Source of the DNA: JAWKTM01 sp041399085 | GTDB taxonomy: Bacteria > Planctomycetota > Planctomycetia > Pirellulales > Pirellulaceae | DNA length: 64,000 nt | Direction: 5' to 3' | NCBI GenBank assembly: GCA_041399085.1 | Contig: JAWKTM010000012.1 | Coordinates: 1-64,000, forward strand | The notes under the pieces: model-generated | The model's input: the letters and a program-made list of their open reading frames with translations, nothing else | The model's database searches: none | Told to the model about the DNA's origin: nothing | Position numbers and translations under genes: made by a program | Shown: in pieces, positions 35,755-45,034 of the stretch | Position numbering within the stretch: position 1 is the stretch's first letter | Layout: each line of letters starts with the position of its first letter

Positions 35755-38700
35755 ATGAAAACTCGAATGATGAATCGGATAAGAACGAGCTCGTGTCGGT
35801 ACGTAATCTATGTCTTGGCATGTGCGACTGGTTGGGCGACTGGACTCTTGCCGTTCGTCGCGTATGCCGAAGAGTTTCCGGCGATCTACAACAGCGAAGC
35901 GGACCGCGAAGCGCAGCCCATGTCGGCCGAGGAAGCCGCGCGGCGGATGAAGGTTCCGCCGGGCTTTCACGTCGGCACGTTCGCCAGCGAGCCCGATGTG
36001 CAAAATCCGATTGCCATGACTTGGGATGCGCGGGGGCGACTATGGATCGCCGAGAATTATACCTACGCGGAACGAAGTCAACGTTTTGACCTGACTTTGC
36101 GAGATCGTGTCATCATTTTGGCCGACAATGACGGTGATGGAACATCGGATCGACGGACTGTGTTCACCGATCAAGTACAGATGCTTACAGGGCTGGAAGT
36201 CGGCCGGGGTGGAGTGTGGCTTATGTGCCCACCCCAATTGCTATTCATTCCCGATGCCGATCACGATGACGTGCCCGATGGTCCAGCCCAGGTCGTCTTG
36301 GATGGATTCGAAGTAGCCAAGGACAATTATCATAACTTTGCCAACGGCTTGAGATGGGGGCCGGACGGTTGGCTGTACGGCCGTTGCGGTGGCTCGTGTC
36401 CGGGCCGCGTGGGAAGTCCGGGAACGCCTGACGAACACCGCGTCGCGTTGGAAGGAGGCATCTGGCGAGTTCACCCGGTTACGTCTCACTTCGAAGTGCT
36501 CACTCACGGCACGACAAACCCTTGGGGCCACGATTGGAATCAGTGGGGCGAATGCTTCTTTATCAATACGGTGAATGGCCATTTGTGGCATCTTATACCG
36601 GGCGCCCATCTCGATCGACCGTTCACATTGGATCCGAATCCACATGTCTACGAGCTGATTCAAATGCATGCGGACCATTGGCATTTCGATACCAAGGGTA
36701 GCTGGACCGACTCGCGGCACGGAGCCGCGAATTCGTTTGGTGGCGGTCACGCTCATTGCGGCGTGATGATTTATCAGGGAGATAACTGGCCCAGTGAATA
36801 CCGCAATCGACTGCTGACTTGGAATTTGCACGGCCGCCGAGCCAACCAGGAGTTAATTGAACGGCACGGCAGCGGCTACGTCGCCCATCACGGACCGGAT
36901 ACGTTATTGGCGGAAGACACGTTCTTTCGCGGCATGGATCTTAGCTACGGCCCAGACGGCGCGGTTTATGCCATTGATTGGAGCGACACGGGCGAGTGTC
37001 ATGAGAACACGGGCGTCCATCGTACAAGTGGCCGCGTGTTTCGTGTTGCTTATGGACCCAATTCGGACTCGCCATTCGCGTCTTTCGATCTACGAAAACA
37101 ATCCGACGCGGAATTGGTCCAGTTGATGGCCCATAACAACGAGTGGTATGTGAGGCAAGCTCGCCTAGTACTGGCTGAACGAAGTGATCTGGCTGACGAC
37201 GCGAAGCAACGTCTGGTCGAGATGCTAAGCGGCGACGACCCTTTGCTGGCCTATCGCGCATTAGTCGTCCTGCATGGCGTCGACGGGCTAGAGGCGTCGC
37301 AACTGCGTGGCGTCCTCACACATTCCAATGAGCACCTGCGCGTCGCGGCCATCAAGCTGTTGTCGGACGGCTGGCCTATCGACGATGTCTTGGGCCCTCC
37401 CCGAGTGCTCGAAAAACAAAGAAGTGAGATCGTTCAGCAAGTGGCGGCCTCGCTCCCCGCGTTTTGCGAACTGGCCGCATATGACGATTCTGGACTCGTG
37501 CGACTGGCTTTAGCGTCGACGTTGCTACGCCTGCCTGTCGAACATCGTGCGACGTTAGCCGAGCCGCTAATGAACCGAGCCGAGGATGCGGAAGATCACA
37601 ATCTTCCCCTGTTGGTTTGGTATGCACTAATGCCGGTCGTTGAATCGGCGCCGGATACGGCAGCGCATCTGGCCTTGTCGTGCCAATGGCCGAAGACCCA
37701 GAGATTCCTCGCGCGCCGTTTGGCCGAGCGAATTGATAAGGCTCCTACCGCATTAAACTCACTAGTTAGTCACGCCGCTTCAAAGGCCAGCCCCGCGACT
37801 CGACGCAATATACTAATGGGATTCTCGGACGGGCTAAAAGGTTGGAGCCGCGCCGAGCAGCCTGCCAGTTGGAGCCAATTGGCCGAGGCTGTTGCACGTG
37901 ATCGTGATGATGATGAACTGGCGGTCATTCGCGAGTTGAGTGTCTTGTTCGGCGACGGACGAGCGCTCGATGAAGTGCGAAAGATCGTGCTGGACGAACA
38001 AGCCGAGATCAGCGTGCGTCGTTCGGCGCTGGAAACATTGGTCGCGGCGGGAGGCAAGGAGCTTGTGGACATTTGCCTGCCGCTTTTGGGAGACGCGCGA
38101 TTGAATGTGGTCGCGGCACGTGGGGTGGCATCAAGCAATGACACGGCCGTGGCGGAAGCGCTTGTGAAGAACTATCGGCGATTTCGGTCCCCGAATCGCC
38201 CTCAGGTAATCGAGCTGCTCGCTTCGCGGCCCACGTTCGCCCGAGTGCTGCTTGATGCGGTTGCCGAGAACAAAATTTCCGCGACCGATCTGACCGCTTT
38301 CGATGTGAGACAGATTCGGTCGCTAAACGACGCGCATCTACAAACGAGATTGTCGGAAATCTGGGGCGAAGTGCGGGAGACGCCTGCCGCCAAGCAGCAG
38401 CGCATTCAAGACCTTCGCGCGGAACTGAGTTCCCACGTGCCTTCGACGGCGGACGTCTCGCAAGGTCGCTTGCTGTTCAACCAAAGTTGTGCAAAATGCC
38501 ACCGTTTGTTCGGGCAGGGAGAAGCGATTGGACCGGACCTAACTGGCGCCAATCGGTCCAATTTGGACTATTTGTTGGAGAACGTCGTCGATCCCAGCGC
38601 CGTGGTGAGTAAAGATTTTCGCATGACCATTGTGCTGCTAAAAAACGGTCAAGTGTTGAACGGGCTCATTGTCTCGAAGAACGAGAAAACGCTGACATTG

Positions 38701-38877
38701 CAAACCCAGACCGACAAACGGGTGATCGGACTTGGCGACGTGGACGAACTTCGCCCGACGACTTTGTCGCCCATGCCGGATGGATTGCTTGACAACCTTT
38801 CCCCGCGGCAGATTCGCTCCTTGTTTGACTATCTCAAGCAGCCAGCTCAAGTGCCGCTGCCGGAGAATGCGGAGTGA
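35755..38877 (+). CDS. Secreted PVC-type dehydrogenase with HEAT repeats and one c-type haem
   Basis: The 1040-residue product starts with a signal peptide (YVIYVLACATGWATGLLPFV ahead of AYAEEF). The PVC-type propeller dehydrogenase domain shows MKVPPGFHVGTFASEPDV, MTWDARGRLWIAENYTY, ILADNDGDGTSDRR, and WGPDGWLYGRCG. A HEAT-like helical region spans about residues 450-850. The C-terminal domain has LLFNQSCAKCHRLFGQG (CxxCH haem site), GPDLTGANR, and the planctomycete-specific beta domain. It is predicted to oxidise a carbohydrate or alcohol outside the cytoplasm and pass electrons to the haem. It leads the run sulfatase, membrane protein, phosphatase, signal peptidase. The ATG at 35755 was chosen as the first start before the signal peptide. 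Confidence 0.88.
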   Translation: MKTRMMNRIRTSSCRYVIYVLACATGWATGLLPFVAYAEEFPAIYNSEADREAQPMSAEEAARRMKVPPGFHVGTFASEPDVQNPIAMTWDARGRLWIAENYTYAERSQRFDLTLRDRVIILADNDGDGTSDRRTVFTDQVQMLTGLEVGRGGVWLMCPPQLLFIPDADHDDVPDGPAQVVLDGFEVAKDNYHNFANGLRWGPDGWLYGRCGGSCPGRVGSPGTPDEHRVALEGGIWRVHPVTSHFEVLTHGTTNPWGHDWNQWGECFFINTVNGHLWHLIPGAHLDRPFTLDPNPHVYELIQMHADHWHFDTKGSWTDSRHGAANSFGGGHAHCGVMIYQGDNWPSEYRNRLLTWNLHGRRANQELIERHGSGYVAHHGPDTLLAEDTFFRGMDLSYGPDGAVYAIDWSDTGECHENTGVHRTSGRVFRVAYGPNSDSPFASFDLRKQSDAELVQLMAHNNEWYVRQARLVLAERSDLADDAKQRLVEMLSGDDPLLAYRALVVLHGVDGLEASQLRGVLTHSNEHLRVAAIKLLSDGWPIDDVLGPPRVLEKQRSEIVQQVAASLPAFCELAAYDDSGLVRLALASTLLRLPVEHRATLAEPLMNRAEDAEDHNLPLLVWYALMPVVESAPDTAAHLALSCQWPKTQRFLARRLAERIDKAPTALNSLVSHAASKASPATRRNILMGFSDGLKGWSRAEQPASWSQLAEAVARDRDDDELAVIRELSVLFGDGRALDEVRKIVLDEQAEISVRRSALETLVAAGGKELVDICLPLLGDARLNVVAARGVASSNDTAVAEALVKNYRRFRSPNRPQVIELLASRPTFARVLLDAVAENKISATDLTAFDVRQIRSLNDAHLQTRLSEIWGEVRETPAAKQQRIQDLRAELSSHVPSTADVSQGRLLFNQSCAKCHRLFGQGEAIGPDLTGANRSNLDYLLENVVDPSAVVSKDFRMTIVLLKNGQVLNGLIVSKNEKTLTLQTQTDKRVIGLGDVDELRPTTLSPMPDGLLDNLSPRQIRSLFDYLKQPAQVPLPENAE

Positions 38878-38939
38878 CGGGTTTGGTGAACTTGTCCGCA
38901 TTTGAAGACACTTATCCCGCTTTGTGAATGGGAACAGTC

Positions 38940-40253
38940 ATGCGATTTTTTTGTCAGGTTGCCTTTGTCTTACCGATGGCGATTCTCGCGGTCGTGGGGC
39001 GTGCGGAAGCGAAACAGCCCAATGTGATTCTTATCATGGCGGACGACCTGGGATACGAAACCATTGGGGCAAACGGCGGCACTTCCTACGCGACGCCGCA
39101 TTTGGATGCGTTGGCCCAAAGCGGGGTGCGCTTCGAGCACTGTTATGTGCAACCGCTTTGCACGCCAACGCGAGTGCAGTTGATGACCGGATTATACAAT
39201 GTGCGAAACTACATCCGTTTCGGGTATATGGATCCCGATTCGACCACCTTCGGCAACTTGTTTCAAAGAGCGGGTTATTCCACGTGCATTGTGGGTAAAT
39301 GGCAACTGGGGCAAGACCCCCAGCTTCCGAAGAAGTTTGGTTTCGACGAGCATTGCCTGTGGCAGCATGTGAGACGCCCGCCGCGCTTCGCCAATCCCGG
39401 CCTCGAAGTCAATGGCGAAATACGTGACTATGACGATGGCGAGTATGGCCCTGACTTGGTGAACGACTACGCGTTGGACTTCTTAGAGAGGCATAAGGAC
39501 AATCCGTTCTTTCTCTACTACCCCATGATTTTGACGCATGACCCGTATCAACCAACCCCCGATAGTCCCGATTGGGATCCGCAGGCGCGCGGCGAACGTG
39601 TGAACCGCCATGTACGGCATTTCGGTGAGATGGTCAGTTACATGGACAAGCTGGTCGGACGCGTTGTGGCAAAATTGGAGGAATTGAACCTACGCGACAA
39701 CACTCTGCTGATCTTCTTGGGCGACAACGGGACGGGCACCGGCGCGATGTCGCGAATGGGCGAGCAGGTCGTTAAGGGAGGCAAGGGAAGCACCAAATCC
39801 ACGGGCATGCATGTGCCTTTGATCGCAAATTGGCCGGGACACGTGCAACGAGGGGCGGTGTGCCCCGACCTGATCGCCAGTACGGATTTCCTGCCCACGA
39901 TTTGCGAGGCGACTGGCGTGGCCGTGCCCGAAGGCGTGGCGATGGATGGTCGCAGTTTTTGGAAGCAGCTTGTTGGGCGGACAGCCCAGCCACGCGAATC
40001 GATTTATTGCTGGTATTCGCGTAACGGCGATGCCGCCAGCGTTCGTGAGTTTGCCTTCGACCAGCGGTACAAGCTTTACCGTGACGGACGGTTTTTCGAC
40101 ATGCAGTCGGATTCCGACGAACAAACCTCGGTTGCGGTCGATACTTTGCGGGGCGATGCCGCCGACGCCGCTAATCGGTTACGGAAAACCCTAGACCAGT
40201 ATCGCGACGCGCGACCGAAAAGCCGGGAGGCGTTTGAATCGCAGGCGAACTAA
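38940..40253 (+). CDS. Secreted sulfatase (arylsulfatase family)
   Basis: The 437-residue product begins with a signal peptide ending GRAEAKQ. PNVILIMADDLGYET gives the first metal ligands. The formylglycine motif C-x-P-x-R is present in QPLCTPTRVQLMTGLY, so a sulfatase-modifying enzyme is needed for activity. Later ligands lie in LIFLGDNGTGTG and KGGKGSTKSTGMHVPLI. It probably hydrolyses sulfate esters of polysaccharides in the periplasm, a common planctomycete trait. The ATG at 38940 is preferred over 38928 because GGGA lies just upstream of it. The gap to the upstream PVC dehydrogenase is 62 bases. Confidence 0.9.
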   Translation: MRFFCQVAFVLPMAILAVVGRAEAKQPNVILIMADDLGYETIGANGGTSYATPHLDALAQSGVRFEHCYVQPLCTPTRVQLMTGLYNVRNYIRFGYMDPDSTTFGNLFQRAGYSTCIVGKWQLGQDPQLPKKFGFDEHCLWQHVRRPPRFANPGLEVNGEIRDYDDGEYGPDLVNDYALDFLERHKDNPFFLYYPMILTHDPYQPTPDSPDWDPQARGERVNRHVRHFGEMVSYMDKLVGRVVAKLEELNLRDNTLLIFLGDNGTGTGAMSRMGEQVVKGGKGSTKSTGMHVPLIANWPGHVQRGAVCPDLIASTDFLPTICEATGVAVPEGVAMDGRSFWKQLVGRTAQPRESIYCWYSRNGDAASVREFAFDQRYKLYRDGRFFDMQSDSDEQTSVAVDTLRGDAADAANRLRKTLDQYRDARPKSREAFESQAN

Positions 40254-40262
40254 ACTGGAGCG

Positions 40263-41291
40263 ATGGCGGCGCGCTGCCCGCCGCGTTCATCCAAACACGG
40301 TCCCGATTGTTTCATGCCGCCAGCCAAGCTCACGCCCGAAGTCGTCGTTCAGCGTCGTGTGACCAATTGCCTACGCGTCGTCTTGGCTGTGCAGTGCGTG
40401 GGCATGGCGGCTCGCTATTTGTTCGTGCCATTCGAGCAGGAATCCGACTTCTTCTCGACCTTGGTGTTCGACTGGGAATGGCCGGAAACACTGGCCCAGC
40501 GGTACGAAGACGTGGGCATGTGGGCCATGATGGTTTGCGGCTTGGCGCTGCTCGTATTTCCCCTGGTCGAGAGAATTCTACGCTATGCGAGTTCCGGCCC
40601 GGTCCCGACATTGCCGGCGCGACTGTGGCAACCGCTGCCGCTGTTATTCATAACATGCTGGATGCTAACGATTGCATTGTTCTCGATGTGGCGCGGCGGC
40701 CCTTATGCGGAATGGGTACTTGGCGAATGGGCCGCCCGTTTCGCCGTTCCCTTAGCATTGCTGGCGTTTCTGCCGACGCGGGCCCACCCACGAATCCCTG
40801 AACGTCGAATGACGGACTGGATAGGAATCCTGAGATTCGCGACGGCGATGACGTTCGTTGTGCATGGTTGGAAGGCACTGGAGCATTATCCACCATTCAT
40901 GGATCTCGTGTTTGGGACATTTCAGCGAGCCGATCTACCAGAGCCGCAACAAGTGGATGTCCAAGCGGCTCTCACGGTAATCGGTGTTTTGGATTTGTTG
41001 GTGGCCGCGCTGATAGTAATGACACGCTGGCCTGGCGTGGCGTTTTATATGGCTGCATGGGGCTTTATCACCGCCGCGAGTCGAGTCACGTCCGCCGGTT
41101 GGAACGCTTACGCTGAAATGCTTCTGCGAGCGGCGAATGGCGGCGTGCCGCTAGTCTTGTTTCTGTACTGGACGGGATTGCGGACGCTCGAACGCAAAGC
41201 CGCAAGCGAAAATGACCAGGCAAACGATTGGAATACCGAGGGCTATGAGGATGGCGATGAAGTTCACGAGTCCGAGCGAAGAGTCGGCTAA
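40263..41291 (+). CDS. Multi-pass membrane protein of unknown function
   Basis: The 342-residue product has about eight hydrophobic segments, including VVLAVQCVGMAARYLFV, MWAMMVCGLALLVFPLV, LLFITCWMLTIALFSM, FAVPLALLAFLP, ATAMTFVVHGWKAL, VIGVLDLLVAALIVM, FYMAAWGFITAAS and GVPLVLFLYWTG. A conserved-looking GWKALEHYPPFMD follows one helix. I do not recognise the family; a DoxX-like oxidoreductase-associated membrane protein is possible. The C-terminus is acidic and soluble. It follows the sulfatase by 9 bases. An alternative ATG at 40314 would remove 17 residues. Confidence 0.6.
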   Translation: MAARCPPRSSKHGPDCFMPPAKLTPEVVVQRRVTNCLRVVLAVQCVGMAARYLFVPFEQESDFFSTLVFDWEWPETLAQRYEDVGMWAMMVCGLALLVFPLVERILRYASSGPVPTLPARLWQPLPLLFITCWMLTIALFSMWRGGPYAEWVLGEWAARFAVPLALLAFLPTRAHPRIPERRMTDWIGILRFATAMTFVVHGWKALEHYPPFMDLVFGTFQRADLPEPQQVDVQAALTVIGVLDLLVAALIVMTRWPGVAFYMAAWGFITAASRVTSAGWNAYAEMLLRAANGGVPLVLFLYWTGLRTLERKAASENDQANDWNTEGYEDGDEVHESERRVG

Positions 41292-41355
41292 GATCTCGAC
41301 GGAAGTGGTTTGCGGCTTTTGGTGCGGCCAGATTGCGTCGCGAACGAACCGCTGG

Positions 41356-42591
41356 ATGCGGCAGATGCTGCAAGACACCCTGTTAGCCTTAGCGTGTGTC
41401 TTTGCTTGCTTCGCATCCAATTTGTCCGCTCAACAACCATTAGATGGCGCCAAGCCAACGCAATGGCGCGTCATATGGACCAGCGATCCGGCAACGACGG
41501 CGACGGTTTCCTGGAGCACCGCGAAGCCGAGCAAGAAGAACGTGTTGCATTGGGGAGAGAAAGAAAGCGGGTTGCGGCAAACATCCACGAACACTCGAAG
41601 CGGACTTCATAAGGACTTGCGCGGCAGCTTTGAACTTTACTTCCATCACGTGCGACTGCGCGACCTGAAGCCCGGCACGGCGTACTCGGTACAAATGGAG
41701 AGTGATGATGGACGTTCACCCGAGTTTTACTTCGTCACGGCGCCGGCAGCGGATCGACCGTTTAGCCTGTTGTTTGGCGGTGACTCGCGATCTGTGCAAA
41801 CGAACCGGCAACAGGTCAACCGCATGATCGCCAGCATGGTGGCAGACGGCGAAACTACGGGAGATGTGAGTCGGGATATCCTCGCGTTGGCGCACGGCGG
41901 CGACTATATCGCGGACGGTAAGAACTTGGCGCAATGGTCCGAGTGGCTTTCCGATCACGAATTGACTGTCACACCTTCTGGGCGTTTGCTGCCCCTTATT
42001 CCGGCCCGTGGCAATCACGATGTGGGGCCGATCTTTAACGAGGTGTTTGATTTCCCCGAGGACGACGCAAACTACTACGCATTGGCGATTGGTCCACAAG
42101 TGCGTTTCGTCACCTTGAACAGTGAGACAAGCATTGGGGGCGATCAGGCCAAGTGGCTAGAAGATGAGTTGAAAGGTTCGCGTGATCGATATCGTTGGCT
42201 CGTGGCCCAATATCACCGCCCTGCCTGGCCCGCGGTCAAATCGCCGAGCGAGGCGCTTCGTCATTGGGTGCCATTGTTCGAGCGATATTATGTGGATTTG
42301 GTTTGTGAGGCGGACGGACACAATATTAAGCGTACGCCGCCAATCGCAAGTGATAAGGTGAATCAAGCAGGTGTCGTGTACATTGGCGAAGGTGGCCTGG
42401 GCGTAACCCAGCGTACACCGAAACAAGACCGTTGGTTCCTCCAGTCACCAGGCATGGCCGACAGTGGGCATCATGTGCAGTTATTGACATTTGGACAGGA
42501 TGAGTTGCGTTACCAATGCGTGCTGTTGGGCGGCAAGGTGCGAGACACGTATTCACGCAAGCCGCATACCCACCCCGATCGCCAGCCATGA
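41356..42591 (+). CDS. Secreted calcineurin-like metallophosphoesterase (purple acid phosphatase-like)
   Basis: The 411-residue product has a signal peptide (TLLALACVFACFASNLSAQ) and a fibronectin-like N-terminal domain (WRVIWTSDPATTATVSW, LKPGTAYSVQME) typical of purple acid phosphatases. The metallophosphatase motifs follow: LLFGGDSRS, ALAHGGDYIADG, IPARGNHDVGP, VAQYHRPAWP and CEADGHNIKRTP. The last matches the GHxH block only loosely. It probably releases phosphate from organic esters outside the cytoplasm. The frame is open further upstream, but the ATG at 41356 starts the signal peptide. Its stop overlaps the next gene by 4 bases. Confidence 0.85.
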   Translation: MRQMLQDTLLALACVFACFASNLSAQQPLDGAKPTQWRVIWTSDPATTATVSWSTAKPSKKNVLHWGEKESGLRQTSTNTRSGLHKDLRGSFELYFHHVRLRDLKPGTAYSVQMESDDGRSPEFYFVTAPAADRPFSLLFGGDSRSVQTNRQQVNRMIASMVADGETTGDVSRDILALAHGGDYIADGKNLAQWSEWLSDHELTVTPSGRLLPLIPARGNHDVGPIFNEVFDFPEDDANYYALAIGPQVRFVTLNSETSIGGDQAKWLEDELKGSRDRYRWLVAQYHRPAWPAVKSPSEALRHWVPLFERYYVDLVCEADGHNIKRTPPIASDKVNQAGVVYIGEGGLGVTQRTPKQDRWFLQSPGMADSGHHVQLLTFGQDELRYQCVLLGGKVRDTYSRKPHTHPDRQP

Positions 42592-43985
42592 ACGGCCGAG
42601 CGGAGCGAAACGTCCCGGCGGACCCAAAGCCTAGCCAGTCGGCGCGTTCGATTCAGCAAGACTTGTGGCTGATCGCGGTTATTTTCGTACTGGCGATGGT
42701 CATCGCCGGTCGAGTTTGGTCGCTGTGCGGCTGGCTCGCGCCCATTCACATATCCAGCGGGTCGATGGCCGACTCGCTTCGTGGGCCGCATAATTCCATC
42801 AAGTGTGAGGCATGCGGCGCCACAATTGTCCAAGGAGTCGAGCACGCTCGACGTGATGGCGTGGTCGTCTGTCCTCACTGTGGGGAGATCGGTACGAGCG
42901 ATAGATTGATAGAGTCGGCGGGCGATCGAGTCTTGGTCGAATCACTGTCTTCGGGCAAGTCCTACAAACGCTGGGACGCCGTAGCATTTCTCGATGCGAA
43001 CGATGAGCGGGGCGTGGCTCAGGTGAAGCGGATCGTCGGTCTACCGGGTGAATTGGTAGCGATTCGAGACGGCGATTTGCTTGTCGACGACCAAATCGCC
43101 AGAAAGACGTTGGATGAATTCAGGCAGATGGCCATTCTTGTATTTGACGACAGTTGGTCACGTAGTGTTACCGCAGGCGTTCCAACCGGCAGCACATGGG
43201 AAGACGGATCGTCTCGACGAGAATGGCGCAGGGATGGCGATGGCTATAGTTTTGTCGGTCCTAATCCTCGTCACGCGTTTGTCTCGGGTTCCGACCAGGA
43301 GCATTTCTCTGGCCGAAACGATGAATTGCAATGGCTGGAGTTCGATATGCGGCGGCGGTATCTCGCGGCGTCCGAACAAATCTCGACGCCCATGCTTGAT
43401 GTGTATGGTTATAACCAATCTCTGTCCCGCGAGCTACAAACGGCCCACGATCTACTGTGTGTCACGCGCTTGAGAGTCAATGACGCGGATGTAACGGTTT
43501 GGCGGCTGAAGGATGGGCAAGAGCGGTTCGAGTTGTGGAGCGATTGGCGGATTGGCCGTTTGCGTCTGCTTCACAATGATCGCTTAGTATGGACTCGCAA
43601 CGTCGGCTGGCTCTCGCACCCTACGGGAGGCATGGTGGAAGTCGCTTTGGTCGATCGGCAAGTCATATTCGCCGTCGATGGAGTTACTTGGCTGCGCTAT
43701 CCATATGAATCGACTCAACCCCGAAACGACGTCTTGCGGCCGATTGCGATTGGTGGGCTTCGAGGTAGGTTTCGGGTCAATCAAATTCGCGTGTACCGCG
43801 ATGTGCATTATCTTCATGCGTATGGAGTTGGTTGGCCTTGGAAGGCCTCGCGTCCGCTCGCCGAAGACGAGTACTTCGTGTTGGGAGATAACAGTCCAGC
43901 TTCGATGGACAGTCGGCAGTTGGGTGGGCGGTTCGTTGTCCGCGAGCAGATTCTCGGACGCGTATGGCGAAGCCGACTTCCATAA
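42588..43985 (+). CDS. lepB: Unusual signal peptidase I (S26) with zinc ribbon and large insert
   Basis: The 465-residue product is anchored by one helix (LWLIAVIFVLAMVIAGRVW). IHISSGSMADSL carries the catalytic Ser (about residue 59). A four-Cys zinc ribbon, CEACG and CPHCG with Cys at about 73, 76, 95 and 98, interrupts the usual order. RVLVESLSSGKSYKRWD and AQVKRIVGLPGE carry the catalytic Lys (about 147). A beta-rich insert of about 230 residues separates this from the terminal box YFVLGDNSPASMDSR. Signal peptidase I cleaves exported-protein signal peptides; this one may be specialised. The ATG overlaps the previous stop (ATGA), indicating coupling. Confidence 0.85.
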   Translation: MNGRAERNVPADPKPSQSARSIQQDLWLIAVIFVLAMVIAGRVWSLCGWLAPIHISSGSMADSLRGPHNSIKCEACGATIVQGVEHARRDGVVVCPHCGEIGTSDRLIESAGDRVLVESLSSGKSYKRWDAVAFLDANDERGVAQVKRIVGLPGELVAIRDGDLLVDDQIARKTLDEFRQMAILVFDDSWSRSVTAGVPTGSTWEDGSSRREWRRDGDGYSFVGPNPRHAFVSGSDQEHFSGRNDELQWLEFDMRRRYLAASEQISTPMLDVYGYNQSLSRELQTAHDLLCVTRLRVNDADVTVWRLKDGQERFELWSDWRIGRLRLLHNDRLVWTRNVGWLSHPTGGMVEVALVDRQVIFAVDGVTWLRYPYESTQPRNDVLRPIAIGGLRGRFRVNQIRVYRDVHYLHAYGVGWPWKASRPLAEDEYFVLGDNSPASMDSRQLGGRFVVREQILGRVWRSRLP

Positions 43986-44108
43986 CTGTATGAAACGGAA
44001 ATGTCAGTGATTCGAGGGCCGCGCGGAGACTCTAATCTTATTCGGGTTGACGTCCGACTATCAAGCCAACTTCTCTTGGGTTGCCAGGAAACACGAGGAA
44101 ACGCGTGC

Positions 44109-44930
44109 TTATAGAACTCCCTCTTTTCGCAGCCAAGCTTGCGCCCACTCGGCATCGTTATCGGATAGCGGTGGAGTTGGCGCAGCGCGGTAGTCGATTT
44201 CCTCGCTGTAATGCCCGTTAACATAGGACGTGTTGATAAGTGGTTGCAATTCTAGAAACACGTCTTGGTCGTGTGGTCGTAGAGGAATTTGGACTACTGG
44301 TAGTGGGGTTTGCAGCGGCGCGGGATACATTTCCGCCTGTACCACTTGCGAGGCGCGAATTACGCAAATCCGGTAGGGCTCGCGACAGTGGCGGGGAGTG
44401 CGCTCGCGCGGAACGACCATCATCCAAGCTCCACCGCGTATCAGATCAATTTCCACCATATTTACTTTGCCGTCCATGAGTCGCTGCTGTTTCGCGAAGT
44501 ATTGGCTACGCCCAGCGGAACTCCGCTTATTGGCGGGACTGAGAAACTCGATGGACGTGATAACTCGGTGTCCCGAATAGGGGTCGACTATTTGGATCGT
44601 GCGAAGCGTATTGGGTTCGAGAAGTGTTGGCACGATGACGCGAGTTGTCGCTGGCGACATGACGCCGAGCGATTGAGCGCTCGGAGTCGGCGCGTTGGGC
44701 CGTTCGGTGATTGCCACATCCGGCGCGAAGCGAGCGCCTCGATCATTTCTTCCGCCATCCCAATCATCGTCGGATTCGACAGCCACGTACTCTTCGATGC
44801 GAGCGCGAAGACCGCCGGGCAACTGAGACTGTAACTGGTCCCGTGCGTAAGTTGTTAGGCTTGTATGAACATCTCCCCAGTATGCTTCCAAGTAGGGGTT
44901 CATGCCGGGGAAAGGGTTCTCTTTAGTCAT
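44109..44930 (-). CDS. DUF4058 family protein
   Basis: The 273-residue product matches DUF4058. The N-terminal signature NPFPGMNPYLEAYWGDVHTS is clear, with APDVAITE, VTSIEFLSPANK and VEIDLIRGG further on. The family is common in planctomycetes and cyanobacteria. Some members resemble nuclease folds (the E-hydrophobic-K-like pattern in IEFLSPANK), but no activity is known to me. It is followed on the minus strand by a convergent gap after signal peptidase and preceded by the aldo/keto reductase gene. Confidence 0.85.
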   Translation of the reverse strand: MTKENPFPGMNPYLEAYWGDVHTSLTTYARDQLQSQLPGGLRARIEEYVAVESDDDWDGGRNDRGARFAPDVAITERPNAPTPSAQSLGVMSPATTRVIVPTLLEPNTLRTIQIVDPYSGHRVITSIEFLSPANKRSSAGRSQYFAKQQRLMDGKVNMVEIDLIRGGAWMMVVPRERTPRHCREPYRICVIRASQVVQAEMYPAPLQTPLPVVQIPLRPHDQDVFLELQPLINTSYVNGHYSEEIDYRAAPTPPLSDNDAEWAQAWLRKEGVL

Positions 44931-45034
44931 CTCCGAGTCTCACTTCGTCATCTTTTGGGCCACGGAACTAATGGCGTCGACGTCATCATTATAGGCAACC
45001 AGCATCGGATGTCGAAAGCGCCGCGACGCTTGAC

